A DNA stretch of 64,000 nt from Certhia americana (lineage: Eukaryota > Chordata > Aves > Passeriformes > Certhiidae): assembly GCA_018697195.1 (NCBI GenBank), contig CM031857.1:97411674-97475673 (forward strand), in the 5' to 3' direction. Shown here one piece after another: positions 27,061 through 40,240 of this stretch. A program made the position numbers and the translations under genes. The notes beneath the pieces are model-generated. The model saw only the letters and a program-made list of their open reading frames with translations, was not told the origin of the DNA and ran no database searches. How positions within the stretch are numbered: the stretch's first letter is position 1; every line of letters starts with the position of its first letter.

Positions 27061-30000
27061 TACTGTGGGAGTAGATGGGTTCTCACCAGAATGTCCTGTT
27101 CCTTCATCTTGATAAAGAACCACAAGGTTTGTAGGGAGGGATGGGGACATGCATTTTTGCTTTATACATGGATGTGCATGATTGTGGTCCAGAGACATCT
27201 CAGTAGAAAATGCCTGTGGAGCACCAAGGGGTATAATGGCCCCTGCACAGATGCCTGGGAGGTCATGGGCAGCAGAGGAATAGCCTCCCAGAGCAGGCTG
27301 CAAAACAGCCCCCATTTCTATAGAAATTTGCAGAAAATGTCATGTCAGTCCTGCTCCACTGGCTGTCAGATCTCCTGTGTTACCTCTGCTGTAGCAAACT
27401 TACTCACAGCTCAATCCAAATCCTGCCCAGCCTCTCCCTACCTGCTGCTTTCCACACCCCAACACACTCCTACTCTGAGCTGGACCCAGGAAAAGAACAT
27501 TTATAAGAACATTTATAGGGGAGGGAAAACACCAAAATAAGCCTAAACATATAGCTGAAGAATTCCTCTATCACTAAGCAGTCCAGTAGTAAGGAAATAT
27601 GAAAAGTCTGGGAGCACTGACAAAATATTTTTATTATAGCCATACCAACAGGGCTTTGCACCAGTATTCCCACTGCTGAGAGTGATTTTGGGTTTTTTCC
27701 TTGAAATCAATTATTGGCCCACAGAATGCTTCATAGGGAAAAAAATCCCTGACACGGCATCTCAAAAACTTTGTTTTCAATTAATGTTTTTAGCTATTAT
27801 TATAATTATTACTATGCAAAGCAACAAAAACTTCCTGTCTTGTTGCCTTTAAAACCCATTCTTAATGTGATGTTTGTCAGTTTAAAAGCTGCATATACCT
27901 CATTCTTGCACGAAGCAAGGAAACAGTCTATACCTCTTGAAATGGATTCAGAGGTACATGGTGGAGTTTGTCTTCCATTGTGGACACCTTCACTTCATCC
28001 AAACATACAGATGGGCAGTTGCTTTTTGGTTTTTTTCTTTTCTTTTCCTACTGCTATAACCCTCCATAGTTTCAGCCCTCATGAAAGGAAAATTTATGCA
28101 GTGGTCAAGCACACCTCCAGAACGTCTCTTCTCTGAGAACCTCAGCTGTGACCAAAGACCTTATGTTTCATATCTGCCTATGGAAATTGTCTGATAAGGG
28201 ATGAAAGATAAAAGGGTCACAAGGCAGGGTTACCAGTGGGCAGTGTCCCAGCCCCACAATACTGAACAGTACACAGGAATAGGTCTGCATTTCCCCAGAT
28301 TATCTTTAATCAAGGGACATCAGTCCTTCTCCACCTCCTCTTCAAACAACACTTGTAAAGCATCAACTGCTAACGGGCTAAAGCAACTCATTGGTTTCAG
28401 GTGTACCAGTCTCACGGGGTCACAAACCTATTGCCAACACCTGTGGGTTGTAGCAAGGCCTGGAGGCAACTGGTTTGCTTCCCCAGGAGTCAGTCAGACC
28501 TGGGACAGGGGGTGCTGAGCATCCATGGCTGCAGGGAGGGATTCAGGCTGGAGAGGAGTTGCAGCAAAAGGGTGGGGGCAGAGGAGGAGGCAAGTTTTTT
28601 GCACATGCAGTAAAGACAATAGTAACCTAGTGAGTGCAGGCATTGCAGAAGTCAACTCTGGAGAGCTGTGCTGAGAACTTACTCTAAAAATATCTGCCCA
28701 AAGTCCTGATGACAGGAGAGAATGAAGTTAATTAACTAATCCTTCACTAAATGCATGTATTCCTGAAGTTCAAAGTGTTTCCCCAGTTCATTGAACAAAT
28801 CCTCATTTGCTAGGACGTTTCCAGTCACTTAAGTTTAGAAAACCAGTCAATTACTAAAGCAAGGAAAGTTGGATTATTCCTGGGTTTATCTTCCAGAAGA
28901 GCAAACTCTTGCAGGCTATACTTAACAACCTAAGATGGAAAAAATAAACAGAACATTCAAAAGGTTTGAAGTCTTTGTGGAAGAAAGGATCTAATCCTGA
29001 CTGTGACAGTATTCTGACAGTATAATAAGAGAAAATAATGCATCATTTTAAAGTCATTCTATACATTTTGTATTGTACCTATACATTCACTGGAAAGCAT
29101 TACCGAATCATAAAAAAAAAAAATGTTGTGTGAAATGCAGTGTAAAATATATATGAGCTGGTTAAGGTTCATGTATCTCAAGCCAAAACAGAAAGTATTC
29201 AGGCATGTACCTTCAGCATGAGCTGAGGTAAAAGGGGAAATGTGCATGTGTGCAGGTAGGTTTCATATGAGCACACCTGAAGCTTTTCTCTGGCGGCAAG
29301 AAGGTTAAGTGGTGCAGGTGCTGCATGACATGGAGGTAAGGACAGAGCAGACACTCAGGCTGACTACCAAGGTAAAGCTCCCAGTCTTAAAAGAGATATT
29401 TTGAGATTTTTAACATCCATTTGCTGCAGATAGGGTCCGAGGTGATCATTTAAATAGAATTTTCATCCTCGACAATACAAAGGTTGTTAAGTACGGCTTC
29501 CAGAAATGCACACATACCTGTCTCCAAGGACTTTAAAATTGTCATGGTAATATTTAAATCATATGAAAAACCTACAGGATAAGATAAAATCTCCTCAGGT
29601 TAAAGAACTGACACTTTGGTTATTCCCTCATTCCCACTCCAACCTTTACTTACCTGCAGAAATATACTATAGACTGCAATTGTGTTAGTCATATTTGGAA
29701 ACTTTCCTTGCAAATACCAGTTGTTTCCTCCTCTTGATAGACTAGATTTTTTTCTGCTGAAGTTTCATTGTATAAAACACCTATTTTCAAGGACCACTAA
29801 CAATTTTAATATGACTTCCTTATACCTGTAGGTGCTCTCATCTGCATTCACTCTAGTGCTCATAGCCGACTCTGAAGGCAGGCAAGTTCACTGCAAGGAC
29901 GGAACATACTCAGTGTCTTGTATGTTATTAGTAAATACAGATTTCTTAACCATCACTCTGCTGCTTGTGAGGGCCAGATTTTAATGCAACAATAGAAAAC

Positions 30001-33000
30001 CAGGTTAAAGACACACCTGGAAGAAAGTCTCAGTTTTCAGCACAAATTTACATGGCCAACTTTGCAAATAATAGCCTAGTGTTTCATGTGGTGTTGTTCA
30101 AAAAATCATAGAGGGAATTCAGTTGTTTCCACTTCAAAGAAGCGAAACATTTCATTGCCCTCTGAGATTTCTTACATACTGTGTATAAACCTTTAGACAT
30201 CAAAATGAGTGCAGTACATACCAAGTAAAAGATGTATATTTTGAATTGTTCTATGCAGTAAGTGACCATGAGGACCAACAAGAGGAATACAAGCTCTTAC
30301 TCCACCTAGGGTCATGCTTTTCTGCCTTCTTGAGTTCTTTCAGATTATTTAGCAAAGAACCAATCCAGAATGGCTATGCCTCTAGTACCAATATTTCAGC
30401 ATGGTCCAAAATATCTGAGATAAGGAAAAGAAAGAGAGAAAAGATATTTTTTTCTTTACTTACAAAAATTTATTTCTCATGAAAGCTATAACCAGCATCT
30501 CTGTCCTCCTGAAGATACCTGGGCAAACCGGGCACAGCAGCCTGAAGGACCACACTATTGTTTTTATCCATCTTGCATCTGAATGAGCACTTTGCTTCTA
30601 GGCCCCATCATGTGCCCTGGAATGGACATTTCCAATTGGTCTTTAGGCCAAAATAAAGAGCATATCACTGAAAATTTTGGGTTTATGTTCTTGGAAATAA
30701 TCCCACATTTCATTCCAAATCAAGCAAACACTTGTCAGGACCTAAACCGAAAATGTAAGCCAGCACTAGTGCCCCCTCAAATACACACTCCCTCAGTCAA
30801 ATGGTCAGGACTTTTACCTGAGGCACGTAAAATTTAGTTTTAAATCTCATTCTCTATGTAAGGTTACTTAATTTTTATCATCTACCTCCTACATGCCTTG
30901 TTCTTCAAGATAAGGGTTGTCTGGGCACAGTTCCCTCACTCTCTTGTTCACACCACAGAGCTTTGTAGAAAATATTGGGCTGCTGCCTGGAGGAGGACCA
31001 GCACTGTGTCTCACACTCCCAGCATGTCTCATCTCTCAGTACTGTTACCTACCTTTTTCTAATATCTGCACATTAATAATGGATGGCATAGCACTACCAG
31101 GTCACCCTGAGGAAGATCTGCCTGCAAACACCCTTAAGCCTTGCATTCCATAATCTGTCCTCAAAAAAAAAAAAAAAAAAAAAAGGGATGGGAGGAGGAG
31201 GGGAAGGAGTTGGAACTCCTGCTTAGGAAGAGAAAGTTGTCAAAACTTGGTCTTCCACATTCCTGCTGGACTGGCTATTGAGCAAATTACAGAGATGCCT
31301 GACTCCCTACTATTCACCTAGCATAAAACAACAGAATGCATGCTATCCAGCAAGTTCAGACACATAGCTCTAGGGCACCAAATCTGCATTTTTCCTGGAA
31401 GAAAATAATCCCTCTCCCCAGCCCTGTTTCCAAGGGGATTAAAAAGAATCTGTCAACCCATCCCTCCAGGCTTGCCTATACAAAAGCAGCACTCCATAAG
31501 AGCATTTATCTCTTGAGTCAGAATAGCTTTTCCATCTAGTAAATAAAATATTTTTCAATCCTTATAAAAAACAATTCATAGTTAATATCTTTAAAAAGAA
31601 CTTTTTTTATTGTTCCAGAAACTAAACCTGCAACTAATATCCTGATTGTTGCTGATCTTGCCAAGTCAATCCAGTATGTTGCTTTAGAGAGTAAGAAAGA
31701 TAATATAGACCCTCTGTGTGGGATTTCTTAAAATAGGCTCAGAGGAGAGCAGTTCTAGAGGCAGATGTATAGCAGGGAAACCAACTCTTCTCCTCTCTGT
31801 TCCCTGAGTAGAAAAAATATTCATATTCCATCCCTGTCCCTCACAGCAGTGACACATGTATGTATACCATAGATCCTGATGCAGATAAAACTCTTATCTT
31901 CCAACTCACCATCCTTATTTCACTGTGCTGAGCACAGGATGGCCCTTGTAGACAACTCCCCACTGAGGAGCGTGAAAGCTTCTGGGGGGTTCATGGCTGA
32001 GAAATGTAGAGGCATGGAAAGCATGAAGAGATGGGACAGAACAGAGAAACAAAGATATACACAACACAGAGAAAATAAGGGTTTTTTCAAAAACAATTTT
32101 GAGGTAAGAACAGAGGAATGGAAGCGCTGAAGAAAGGCTGCAGCAACTGCCCTTGGTACAATGGGATGAGTTGGAGGGAGGGAGGCAATTTCCTATACTA
32201 GTCCCAAGAGGAGGGGTTTGCCCAAAATTAGTAGAGCAAAGGACTTAACCACTTGCCCAGCAGCTTTCTCTGCAACTCAGTACTAAAATGAGGGATCTTC
32301 TGGAAGGACTGAACTTCAACAAAGCATTTGTTACCATTCCTGTGTCTGGCTACATCAGTGAGGGTTTGCTGGGACTCCCTGTCATGAATACATGTGCCAC
32401 TGTCAGTCTGGGCAGCAAAAGGTCATTGAATTATCCTTTAGCTGAGACAGATTAAGCCAGAAAACACAGTGAAGAAGGCCCTCAGTAGCTGCAGGATCTT
32501 AAGCACTGATACCCAGTTTCTGAGGAGTAGTCCCAGAGATTTTGTGGAAAGAAAAAAGTTCATAGGATAAAAGAAGGCAAGCAAGGCTTCCTTTGATTCC
32601 TAGGCTCTGAAAAAAATTAAAATGGTAATTTGTCCAAGTAGGTTAAGCATACATCAGTCTCCAAACTGCTGCAGCTGGCTGTTGAACTAGTAAGGGTATA
32701 GTTATTCCATCACAGCACTGTGTGAACACAGTAGGTTTTAACAGCCTGACTAAAGCCATAGCTCATCACCCTCTTCAAAATCCTAGTGCTTCCTGACATA
32801 GTAATGAGCTGCTTTGGAATACTCATTTTGATGTTTTACAGTACACAACCTGCAGAGTAACTCCCTATTTGGCTAAAACAGAAAGTGTTGGGATCAGCAA
32901 GGTTGAAGCTGAACCTCCTGCTCTACCACATGTGCTCCCATATGTGTTCTTGTCTTCCATGATAGTGAAGGCCTCAGGAACCACTAAGGAAGAATAGAAA

Positions 33001-36000
33001 AAGCTTTTTTCTTCCTGTCTCCCTCCTCGCTGAACATCTAGTTCACAGGGGACAAGGTTGGCAGGGTTTTGGCTGCAGCCATGAGGAACTCAGCCCAGTA
33101 GCCTGTTAGCTGGGTGGAAGAATTAAGGTATTCAGTACAGTTCTTTTTGCTGCCAATATAATGGGTTTACATTAACACAATTGTGCAGCGGGCATAAACT
33201 TGCTAAGCAGAAAGGTCTGCTCCAGTTGCCCTGCTAGTATGTTTGCACAGGCTGCCAAATAAACAACATTCCCTGCTGGGTGAGTGAAAACAAGTGTAAG
33301 AAGTCCTGAATGTGAGATGCTAATCTGAATGGTATAATCTCATCCCTGCTCTACAAAGGCTTCTCCAATCACCGGATCTGAGAGGGTCACACAGCAAAGC
33401 CCGGGGATTGGCAGTGAGAGCTGGATGCATGGCCACTCAAGAGATCCTGCCTGCAGCTGAGCTGAGGATGCAAAAATCCTGGTGCTCATGGCCTGCCCAC
33501 CTCCCCTCTGACACAGAGTCTTCTCCTGAACAAAACTTCCAGGCAGGGAGGGATGTGCTGTGGAGGGGATCAGAGCCACAGAGAGATGGAGACCCAGGGT
33601 GTGGAGATAGCAGCGAGTCCCAGGGCCCTGTGGAAGAGCCAGCATGACTCCTGCTGCAGCCACACAGGGCTGTGTGCAGCTGGCACTGATGGTGGAGGCT
33701 CGGTGTGCTCCTCACAGTAGTGAGGGTGAAGGAGTGCTTGCTGCAAGTGAGGGCTGTCCCCACAGCACTCAGGGAGACTGGCAAATCCACCAAACTGCCT
33801 ACAAAGATGTGAACTGGACATGCTCCAAGTGACAACAGCATCATGACTGCTTTTGGTTATGTTTTCTTTTTCTCTCTCCCTCCCATCCAAGAAACTTTTA
33901 AAGGTTTTTTCAGAGGTAAATGCAAACCTGGGGGTCAGCACAAGGCAGCTTTTGGTTTACAACATGGAGACCAAACCTAGCCCTACAACAGACATGCAGA
34001 AGTGTTTGCTGCCCTTTTCTAATATGCAGCACTGAAGAGGAATGCCCTCTTTGCTCTGCCTAGACAAGTTTATAGAAACACTAGGTATTTTTAAAAGAAG
34101 GGAAAAAACCCAAGAGAGAGTACTTGTTATTAAGTTGTAAATACAAATCTTGATCTGGAAACTCTGATCTTATCCTATTCCTTTTAGTCTTCAGGGGTTC
34201 ACAGTGGTTCACTGTGCTTGTGGCAAATGTCCAGAACTAGGCAGAAGTTATCCACATTTTACCATTATGAATGATATGAGCTTTGGTATAGCAGAACATG
34301 GCAAAGAAACCTTAATAGCATGGTTTTATTGTATTTGGTGCCCAAATTTATTTCCTTGTCTTATACTGTACTCAGTTCTGTCTCTAGCCACTGGGTGGGG
34401 GCTGATCAGAATTGACATGAGCTATTTCTTACTTGTATGAAGGAAAAATGGTCATGGAAGATTTTTTAAAAAATATTTTCTATGAAAATGGATGGTAGGG
34501 CTTTCTGTCTTCCCAGTCTCCTATGGTTACTTTTATTCTTCCACTGCCATCTGTATCCCTGATGCTCGTTATCCATGGCCTTAAACTAATCCCATGATAC
34601 CAGAGGAAACAACAATTACAGCTCCCTGCCCACTCCCTTAAAACACAGAGTAGAAAATTGCTTGAGGCTAGTATGAATATTAAACCAAAAATCTTCTGAA
34701 GAGCTCTCCTCACAGGAGACAACAGGTTTCTGCTCCCTCTTTCGTACACAAGGCAGATCTTACATTCCCTGTGCATATAAAAATCAGTGAGAAAAAGGAG
34801 CAGAGCAGAGAAATATGAAATAAAACCAAGACCCCCCAAACAACCACAAGCATAACACACACACCACAGGCATAGCTCTTGTAGCTGAACACTGCCCTGC
34901 CCCATCCCAGGGGGATGTGAGAGTACCTCCATTTCTCAAGGCTTACCTGCAATTGGACAATTGGATGTCTCCCTGTGGGCAGGGGCAGGAGTGATAAATT
35001 TCCTCTACCAAAAGAGAGATTTCTCTGGGGTCCTTAATTCCTTTTCAGCCCCTCTCCTTGGCACTTCCTCATTATTCTGCAAGAGGAGTGAAACAGAAGT
35101 TTCTGGTACCAGCTAGCAAGGGTTCATTTTGCAGCAGTAACACTGCTGCCTTCCCAAGGCTCCTGGATTAGCTTGTCTGGCTCTCAGGGAAGACTCTCAT
35201 TTGGTGTCTGAAGGTGTCTGAAAGTGTCCAAAGTATGAGGCTTTCTATTTACTCCCAGCACAAAAAGTGGTGCTGGCACAGGGCACATGAGGCTCTCCCA
35301 AGCTTCCAGTGCCTTAAAACACCACGGGCCATACCCACATGCTTCAACCCCCAGGGCATTGAAATCTCAGCACAACACAAGCCAAAACAGCTCAGGCAAC
35401 TTAATCTTCTGTGCTGAGCAACTGTCCAAGGGTCCCAGGGCATGGAAACTTCCACACAGATCCCAAGTACTGGGCAGCACCATCTTCAGGTGTGCTTCCC
35501 TGTCCTTGGGGAAAGGCGTCAGCATCTGAGCTAATCTCTGCCATCATGGGCTGTGGGAGAGACACTCGTACCCCACCTCCCTGCCCCACAGAATTCAGTC
35601 CAGTGGGAGAGGCTTGAGGAAGGTAGGACCTGGAAGTTGTGTGTGGTCCACTGATGAGTGCTGTGCAGCTGCTGCACTGCCCTTGGTCTCTCCCACTAAC
35701 CATTGGGATGGGAGAACAAAATGATGGATACTCAGAGTTTAAATGTGCCTGGTACATTCCAGAAGTATTGTTGAAATCACCAGATGACAGGCGGGACATT
35801 ACTTTTTCAGTCTTGGCTAGTGCACAAGGAAGGAAAAAGGAGACCTAAAACCAGAAGAAAAGCAGAACAAAAGGCATCGTGACTCTGTTCCTGCATTTGT
35901 GTAGCAATGCCATTGCAGCAAGGCTCAAAATTCACACATATTCTCACACTCATCTTCTCACCTGGAAAAGACAGAATTAATTACAAATGCCAAGGAGGAC

Positions 36001-36685
36001 AAGTTATTCAAGATAGCAGGGTCTTGTCACCCCTACTGGGTTCTCTGGACCTTGCTCTACTCCATCACACCAATTCTCAATGTTTCCAACTACAAATCAT
36101 GACTCTCCAAGGACGGGAAAACTTGAAGATTCAGAAACTTGTCTGTTAGTGGCAGACATGGGAAAACAGTATTCACTTAGGCTTACAAACTTTCTCCCTC
36201 TTTCTTTCCTTATTTTTTAAATTATCTTTGTTGTTCCTTTGAAAGGGGAGCCTCCCAGCTTCCTGGGTCCTATCACTTGCTTGCCACTGTCAGAGTTATT
36301 AGCAATAATTTCCTCCAAAATAACAATCACCCACTGAAAGCCCCAGTGGGATGAGGCTGCTACTCTAAAGCTCTCTCTTTGCTTTCAATTTTACTCCTTT
36401 TTTCACAGACTGAAAAGCGGCTCATAATACTGGAGCCAGGGCTTTTTGTGGGTTTTTAAGGAGTATTTCAGAAGAGCCTTCTTGCAACTTTGAGCTTGTT
36501 CAGGGCTTCAGTGCTCCCTGCAATCAGAAATTAGGCCAGAACTACACAATGTCAATACCACCCTGGGCAAAAGCACAGCTGGTAACCTCTAGCTGCTGTT
36601 TGGAGCTACAGAAATAGCCTGTGGGTGAAAGGAAGAGTTTGTTCAGCATTTCACCCTTTTAAACCTTTTTTTAGGAGAAAAGCCA
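27061..36685. other. Intergenic DNA, third part; no gene seen
   Basis: No coding exon is recognised. Two segments, about 33,350-33,840 and 35,140-35,660, are clearly richer in G+C than their surroundings and carry overlapping open frames of 107-135 codons in several frames. Overlap in many frames is what raised G+C and few stops produce, so I do not call genes. A small GGTGTCTGAA tandem repeat lies at 35,203-35,232. Confidence 0.65.
31163..31184 (+). repeat. A22 homopolymer
   Basis: Twenty-two A residues followed by a purine-rich gggatgggaggagg stretch. No AATAAA lies in the preceding 40 bases, so there is no evidence that it marks a retroposed transcript. Confidence 0.95.
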
Positions 36686-37162
36686 GATGCTGCTTCCATA
36701 TTCAACACTCCATCTCCCCAAAGTGATCGTATGATTCTTGTCCTCAAGTGAACACAGTATTTTTACTTCAGTAACCCTGCTTGGCAGGTTAGCATGTGCA
36801 TTTGTTATTTTCTGCATGATAAAATGCTTTTCAGTCTGAACTTTCTTTTTCTTTCTCTCTTTCTCTCTTTTCCTTCCTTCCTTCCTTCCTTCCTTCCTTC
36901 CTTCCTTCCTTCCTTCCGCTGCACTGGGAGCGAAATCGGGATGAAGGATGAGACGCATTACAGGGCACGTAAGCGCACTTGAGAAGATGCTGCTCCTATT
37001 CAAACACTCCATCTCCCCAAGGTGATCATATGATTCTGTCCTCAAGTGAACACAGTGTTTTTACTTCAGTAAACCTGCTTGGCAGGTTAGCATGGCCATT
37101 ATGTAATTTCTGCATGATAAATGCTTTTCAGTCTGAACTTTCTTTTCTTTCTCTCTTTCTCC
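36686..37162 (+). repeat. Tandem duplication: ~185-bp unit repeated at a 300-bp offset
   Basis: A block starting gatgctgct at 36,686 recurs at 36,986. Both copies share cactccatctccccaa, cctcaagtgaacacag, cctgcttggcaggttagcat and cttttcagtctgaacttt, at roughly 90 percent identity by eye. Differences are mostly single-base indels plus a CpG-to-CA change. Each copy runs straight into a CTTT/CCTT tract. The 67 bases between the first tract and the second copy are unrelated and CpG-rich. Confidence 0.93.
36841..36917 (+). repeat. Homopyrimidine tract ending in (CCTT)n, first copy
   Basis: An unbroken C/T run of 77 bases: a CTTT-rich start followed by about ten TTCC units. It follows the first copy of the duplicated unit. 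Confidence 0.95.
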
Positions 37163-37417
37163 TTTATTCCTTCACTCCTTCCTGTCCTAATCACACATTC
37201 CTTCTTCGTTCCTTCACCTTCCTTCTTCCTCTACTTCACCTTCCTTCCTCTCCTTCTTCCTTCTTCCTTCCTTCCTTCCTTCAATTCCTTCCTTCCTTCC
37301 TTCATTACTTCTTCCTCACTTCCTTCCTTCCTTCCTTCCTTCCTTCCTTCCTTCCTTCCTTCCCTCCTTCCCTCCTTCCCTCCTTCCCTCCTTCCCTCCT
37401 TCCCTCCTTCCTTCCCT
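37138..37417 (+). repeat. Long pyrimidine-rich tract with (CCTT)n and (CCCTCCTT)n, second copy
   Basis: About 280 bases, almost all C and T with a few A interruptions in the first two thirds. Degenerate CTTT/CCTT gives way to pure CCTT units, then an eight-base higher-order CCCTCCTT repeat. All long open frames here are low-complexity artefacts. Confidence 0.95.
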
Positions 37418-40186
37418 GATGTCTCTAATTCACCTCTGTGAAGTTGAAGACAGTTATCAGGGTCAGCTGGTCTTTTCTCATAATGATTGAAGAATTTCTG
37501 GTCCATAGTCCTTTTTCAAAGCAGACAAAATTTGGATTTCTATTAAGATGATGCAGAAAAAATTATTTTTTTCCCAGGCCTGTTTTAATTTTTTTTTTCT
37601 TTTTAATTAAAGCCCATACCTATGGTTGGAAGTAGAAAAAGGGAAATGGAATAGAGCAAACCCAGCAAAAGGAAATGGCGATTGAAGCATCTATTCATGT
37701 CCCCTTTGTTCAAAAGAGACACTGTAAAAAGTTATTCTCTTATTTAGAAGTTTGAATAATCATTAGAAGAGGGCATAGAGTCTGGGGCTGAAATTTTCAC
37801 CCATAGAGTGTGACAGCCACCCAGCTGGAGATACTGCTCTGCACAAGCTTTCACCCCTCCCAACTGCAATTTAAGAGAGAAGTGGATCCACCTCCCTCCT
37901 TCCTACTCCATTCTCTCTTTGCCCCTAAAACTCCAGTGGCAAAGATGTTTACTTTCTCAGAAGCAGAAGAAAGAGAATTAACACCCATCTTTCAAAAGGA
38001 AGATTTTATCTGCCTCTCTCCATTTGCCAGTGCCACTTGGGAATCAATACAAGCCACCTCCCTGCTATATATATAAAATGCCCAAATTAGGTTACTTCCA
38101 AAAATCATATATTCATTTACTAAGTCACTGAAAAAATTAATTAAATCACAGTCTGTTCATGAACACTTTCACTTCACCTGGAAATAGAGTTTTCAGTGAA
38201 TAAAGAAATCCAACTTAAAAACCAACCAACAAACCAACCAACTAATCCATCACACAATAAAATAAAGGTGAAATTTCAGACCAAGCAGTGTCTCTCCCCC
38301 ACTTTGCAAAAAGCCTGTATTTCTCACAGACTGTGCCATCTCCCCAGGTCCCCAGGAGCAGCACTGACTCTGCCAGCCCTACTAGTCCCAGGTTCACCTA
38401 GGAACTACAATGCTGAGGCCTCTGGGTAAATTTCACTTTTCCTTGGTGCTGTAAACATATGTTGAACATTCACCATCCATTTTCTGTTTTACCCTCAGGG
38501 TGGGATTCACTCCAACAAACGTGGAGGGCTACCATATTTGGGTGACTTATTTAGGCTCCCTTTAAACAGGAGGGGAAGGAAAAAATAGGCCCTTCTGGTA
38601 ACCAGCCCTTCAAAAGAGACTGTCCTTCAAAGAAAGACACATGTAGGTATCAAGGCAGCATAGAAATACCCACCTCTTTCCACTGAATAAAAAGGCAGCC
38701 TATGAGTAACTTTCCCAGATGCAGATACCACCTTTTGAGATGCTTTGCACTTCAGAAAAAAGAAGTTATTCTCAGAGATGGTGCACTTTATGACCCAGTA
38801 GCCTGAGTGGCTGCATACCTGGAATAGCTCTGTGGTCTCTGCAGCACTGTACGGCTGCAGATACTTTCCCCTACCCTACAGCAACTGCAGCACAGCAGCA
38901 CTTTGCAGTTCCCAGTGATGTAAAAGGACTTACTGATGTCAAAATACTCTTTAATGCAACTGAGAACCTTTTCCACAATTTTGCAGTTCTGTTAGGTTAA
39001 GTACTGCATAATGGAGCTACTTTTCTTTTTTTTCCTTTTTATTAATGCAAAAAGAAGGGAGGGAAAGAGAAAGACAGAGAGAAGGAACACGATGAAGCTC
39101 AGATATCCTGTGTGTTTCCCAGAGGACAAAGGAGTCCTCTGAAGAGAAATGCAGGGCAAGCTGGTGCTCCAGAAAGGCTGGAATTGAGATTTCCGACCTT
39201 GACCAATGCCTGTGAAACAAAACTGGTGCAAAACCAGGTAACACCTCCCTCCCCACACCATACAACCACAAATTCCAGTCCACTGAACCTCATCATTTCA
39301 ACAGCAGAGATGTTCTGAGTGGGATTAATCTATGCCATGGTGGCAGCCTGGGCTCCCAATGCCGACAGCAGTGTGCTTGAGATTCACATACCCAAGGCAG
39401 CAGCTGGATCAGCTCAGGTTTGTATCTCAGAACCACACTCAAAGTGCTTGGCTGGGCTCCTGCCTGTAGTTTGAAGCAGCAAGCCTCCAGGTTGCTCAAG
39501 CACCTGACAGGGCTCACTTGAGCACCTGAGAGAGGAGCCAGTCCCACCCTTCTCCCCTCCCCATCTCTGACCCTGTCCCTCCTCCTCCCCTGGGCCCACC
39601 ACTTGTGAGAGCCACTAAGCCACCTGAATTTTATTTGTTCCTTGCTCAGGACAAGTTTCAGCCAGATCAACAAGCCCTGGAACTTCTCCCATCACTCCAT
39701 GAGTTGGTCTAAGGGATGGGATAGTAAGCTGGGGAAGAGGGAGAAGGTGCAACTGACCCCTCAGCCAAGGAGCATGGTCTAACAATGCACAACACAGCAG
39801 TACAAGCACAGTTTGGTTATAAAGATGGCAACAACAGTAATCTTTGGTATTTTAAAGTCTTTTCTTTCTCCCCTGGCTGACAGGTTCCTCACATCTGTCT
39901 TGTACCTAGAGCTGCATTTTTTGTTTCTGCACAGAAGTGCAACCCCCACCCCATGAGCAACTCGCAGGCACCCTGTCCTTGGAGCACCCACATCCCATCT
40001 CTCCTGGGCTCACCTGTGAGTGCAGCACACCCCTCCTCCCAACGGGGAGACACCTCCTGAGAGAGGTAATTCAGCCCAGGAGGGGAAAGTGGTTTATTTA
40101 CAATCCTAGGTGTAAACCAGTGTGTGTGATAAGTGATTGGAGGGAAATTGAGTTTGCCTAGAGGCCTCAAAAACTCAAGGGGGCCT

Positions 40187-40240
40187 TCTCTATCACACTC
40201 TTCATTAAAGCACAGGCTTTAATGAAGAGTGTTATAGAGA
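40187..40240. repeat. Near-perfect 25-bp inverted repeat with 4-nt loop
   Basis: The left arm 40,187-40,211 and right arm 40,216-40,240 pair at 24 of 25 positions, with a single C/T mismatch at 40,194 and 40,233. The loop is ACAG. The arms contain ACTCTTCATTAAAGC and its complement. No flanking direct repeat or element is recognised. The near-identity of the arms suggests a recent origin. Confidence 0.95.

Noticed and set aside
27007..27540. 177-codon plus-strand open frame
   Set aside because: Its first part is antisense CR1 sequence and the rest has no family resemblance, compositional bias or splice support.
31163..31184. A22 run considered as a retroelement tail
   Set aside because: No poly(A) signal or recognisable element precedes it, so I treat it as a simple homopolymer.
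33437..33941. Cluster of 107-135-codon open frames on the minus strand
   Set aside because: Several frames are open at once because stops are rare at raised G+C. None has a domain or plausible exon boundaries.
36979..37419. 146-codon plus-strand open frame rich in Leu-Pro-Ser-Phe, with a 91-codon Gly-Lys-Glu-Arg frame opposite
   Set aside because: Both are translations of the CCTT/AAGG microsatellite, which lacks stops in several frames.
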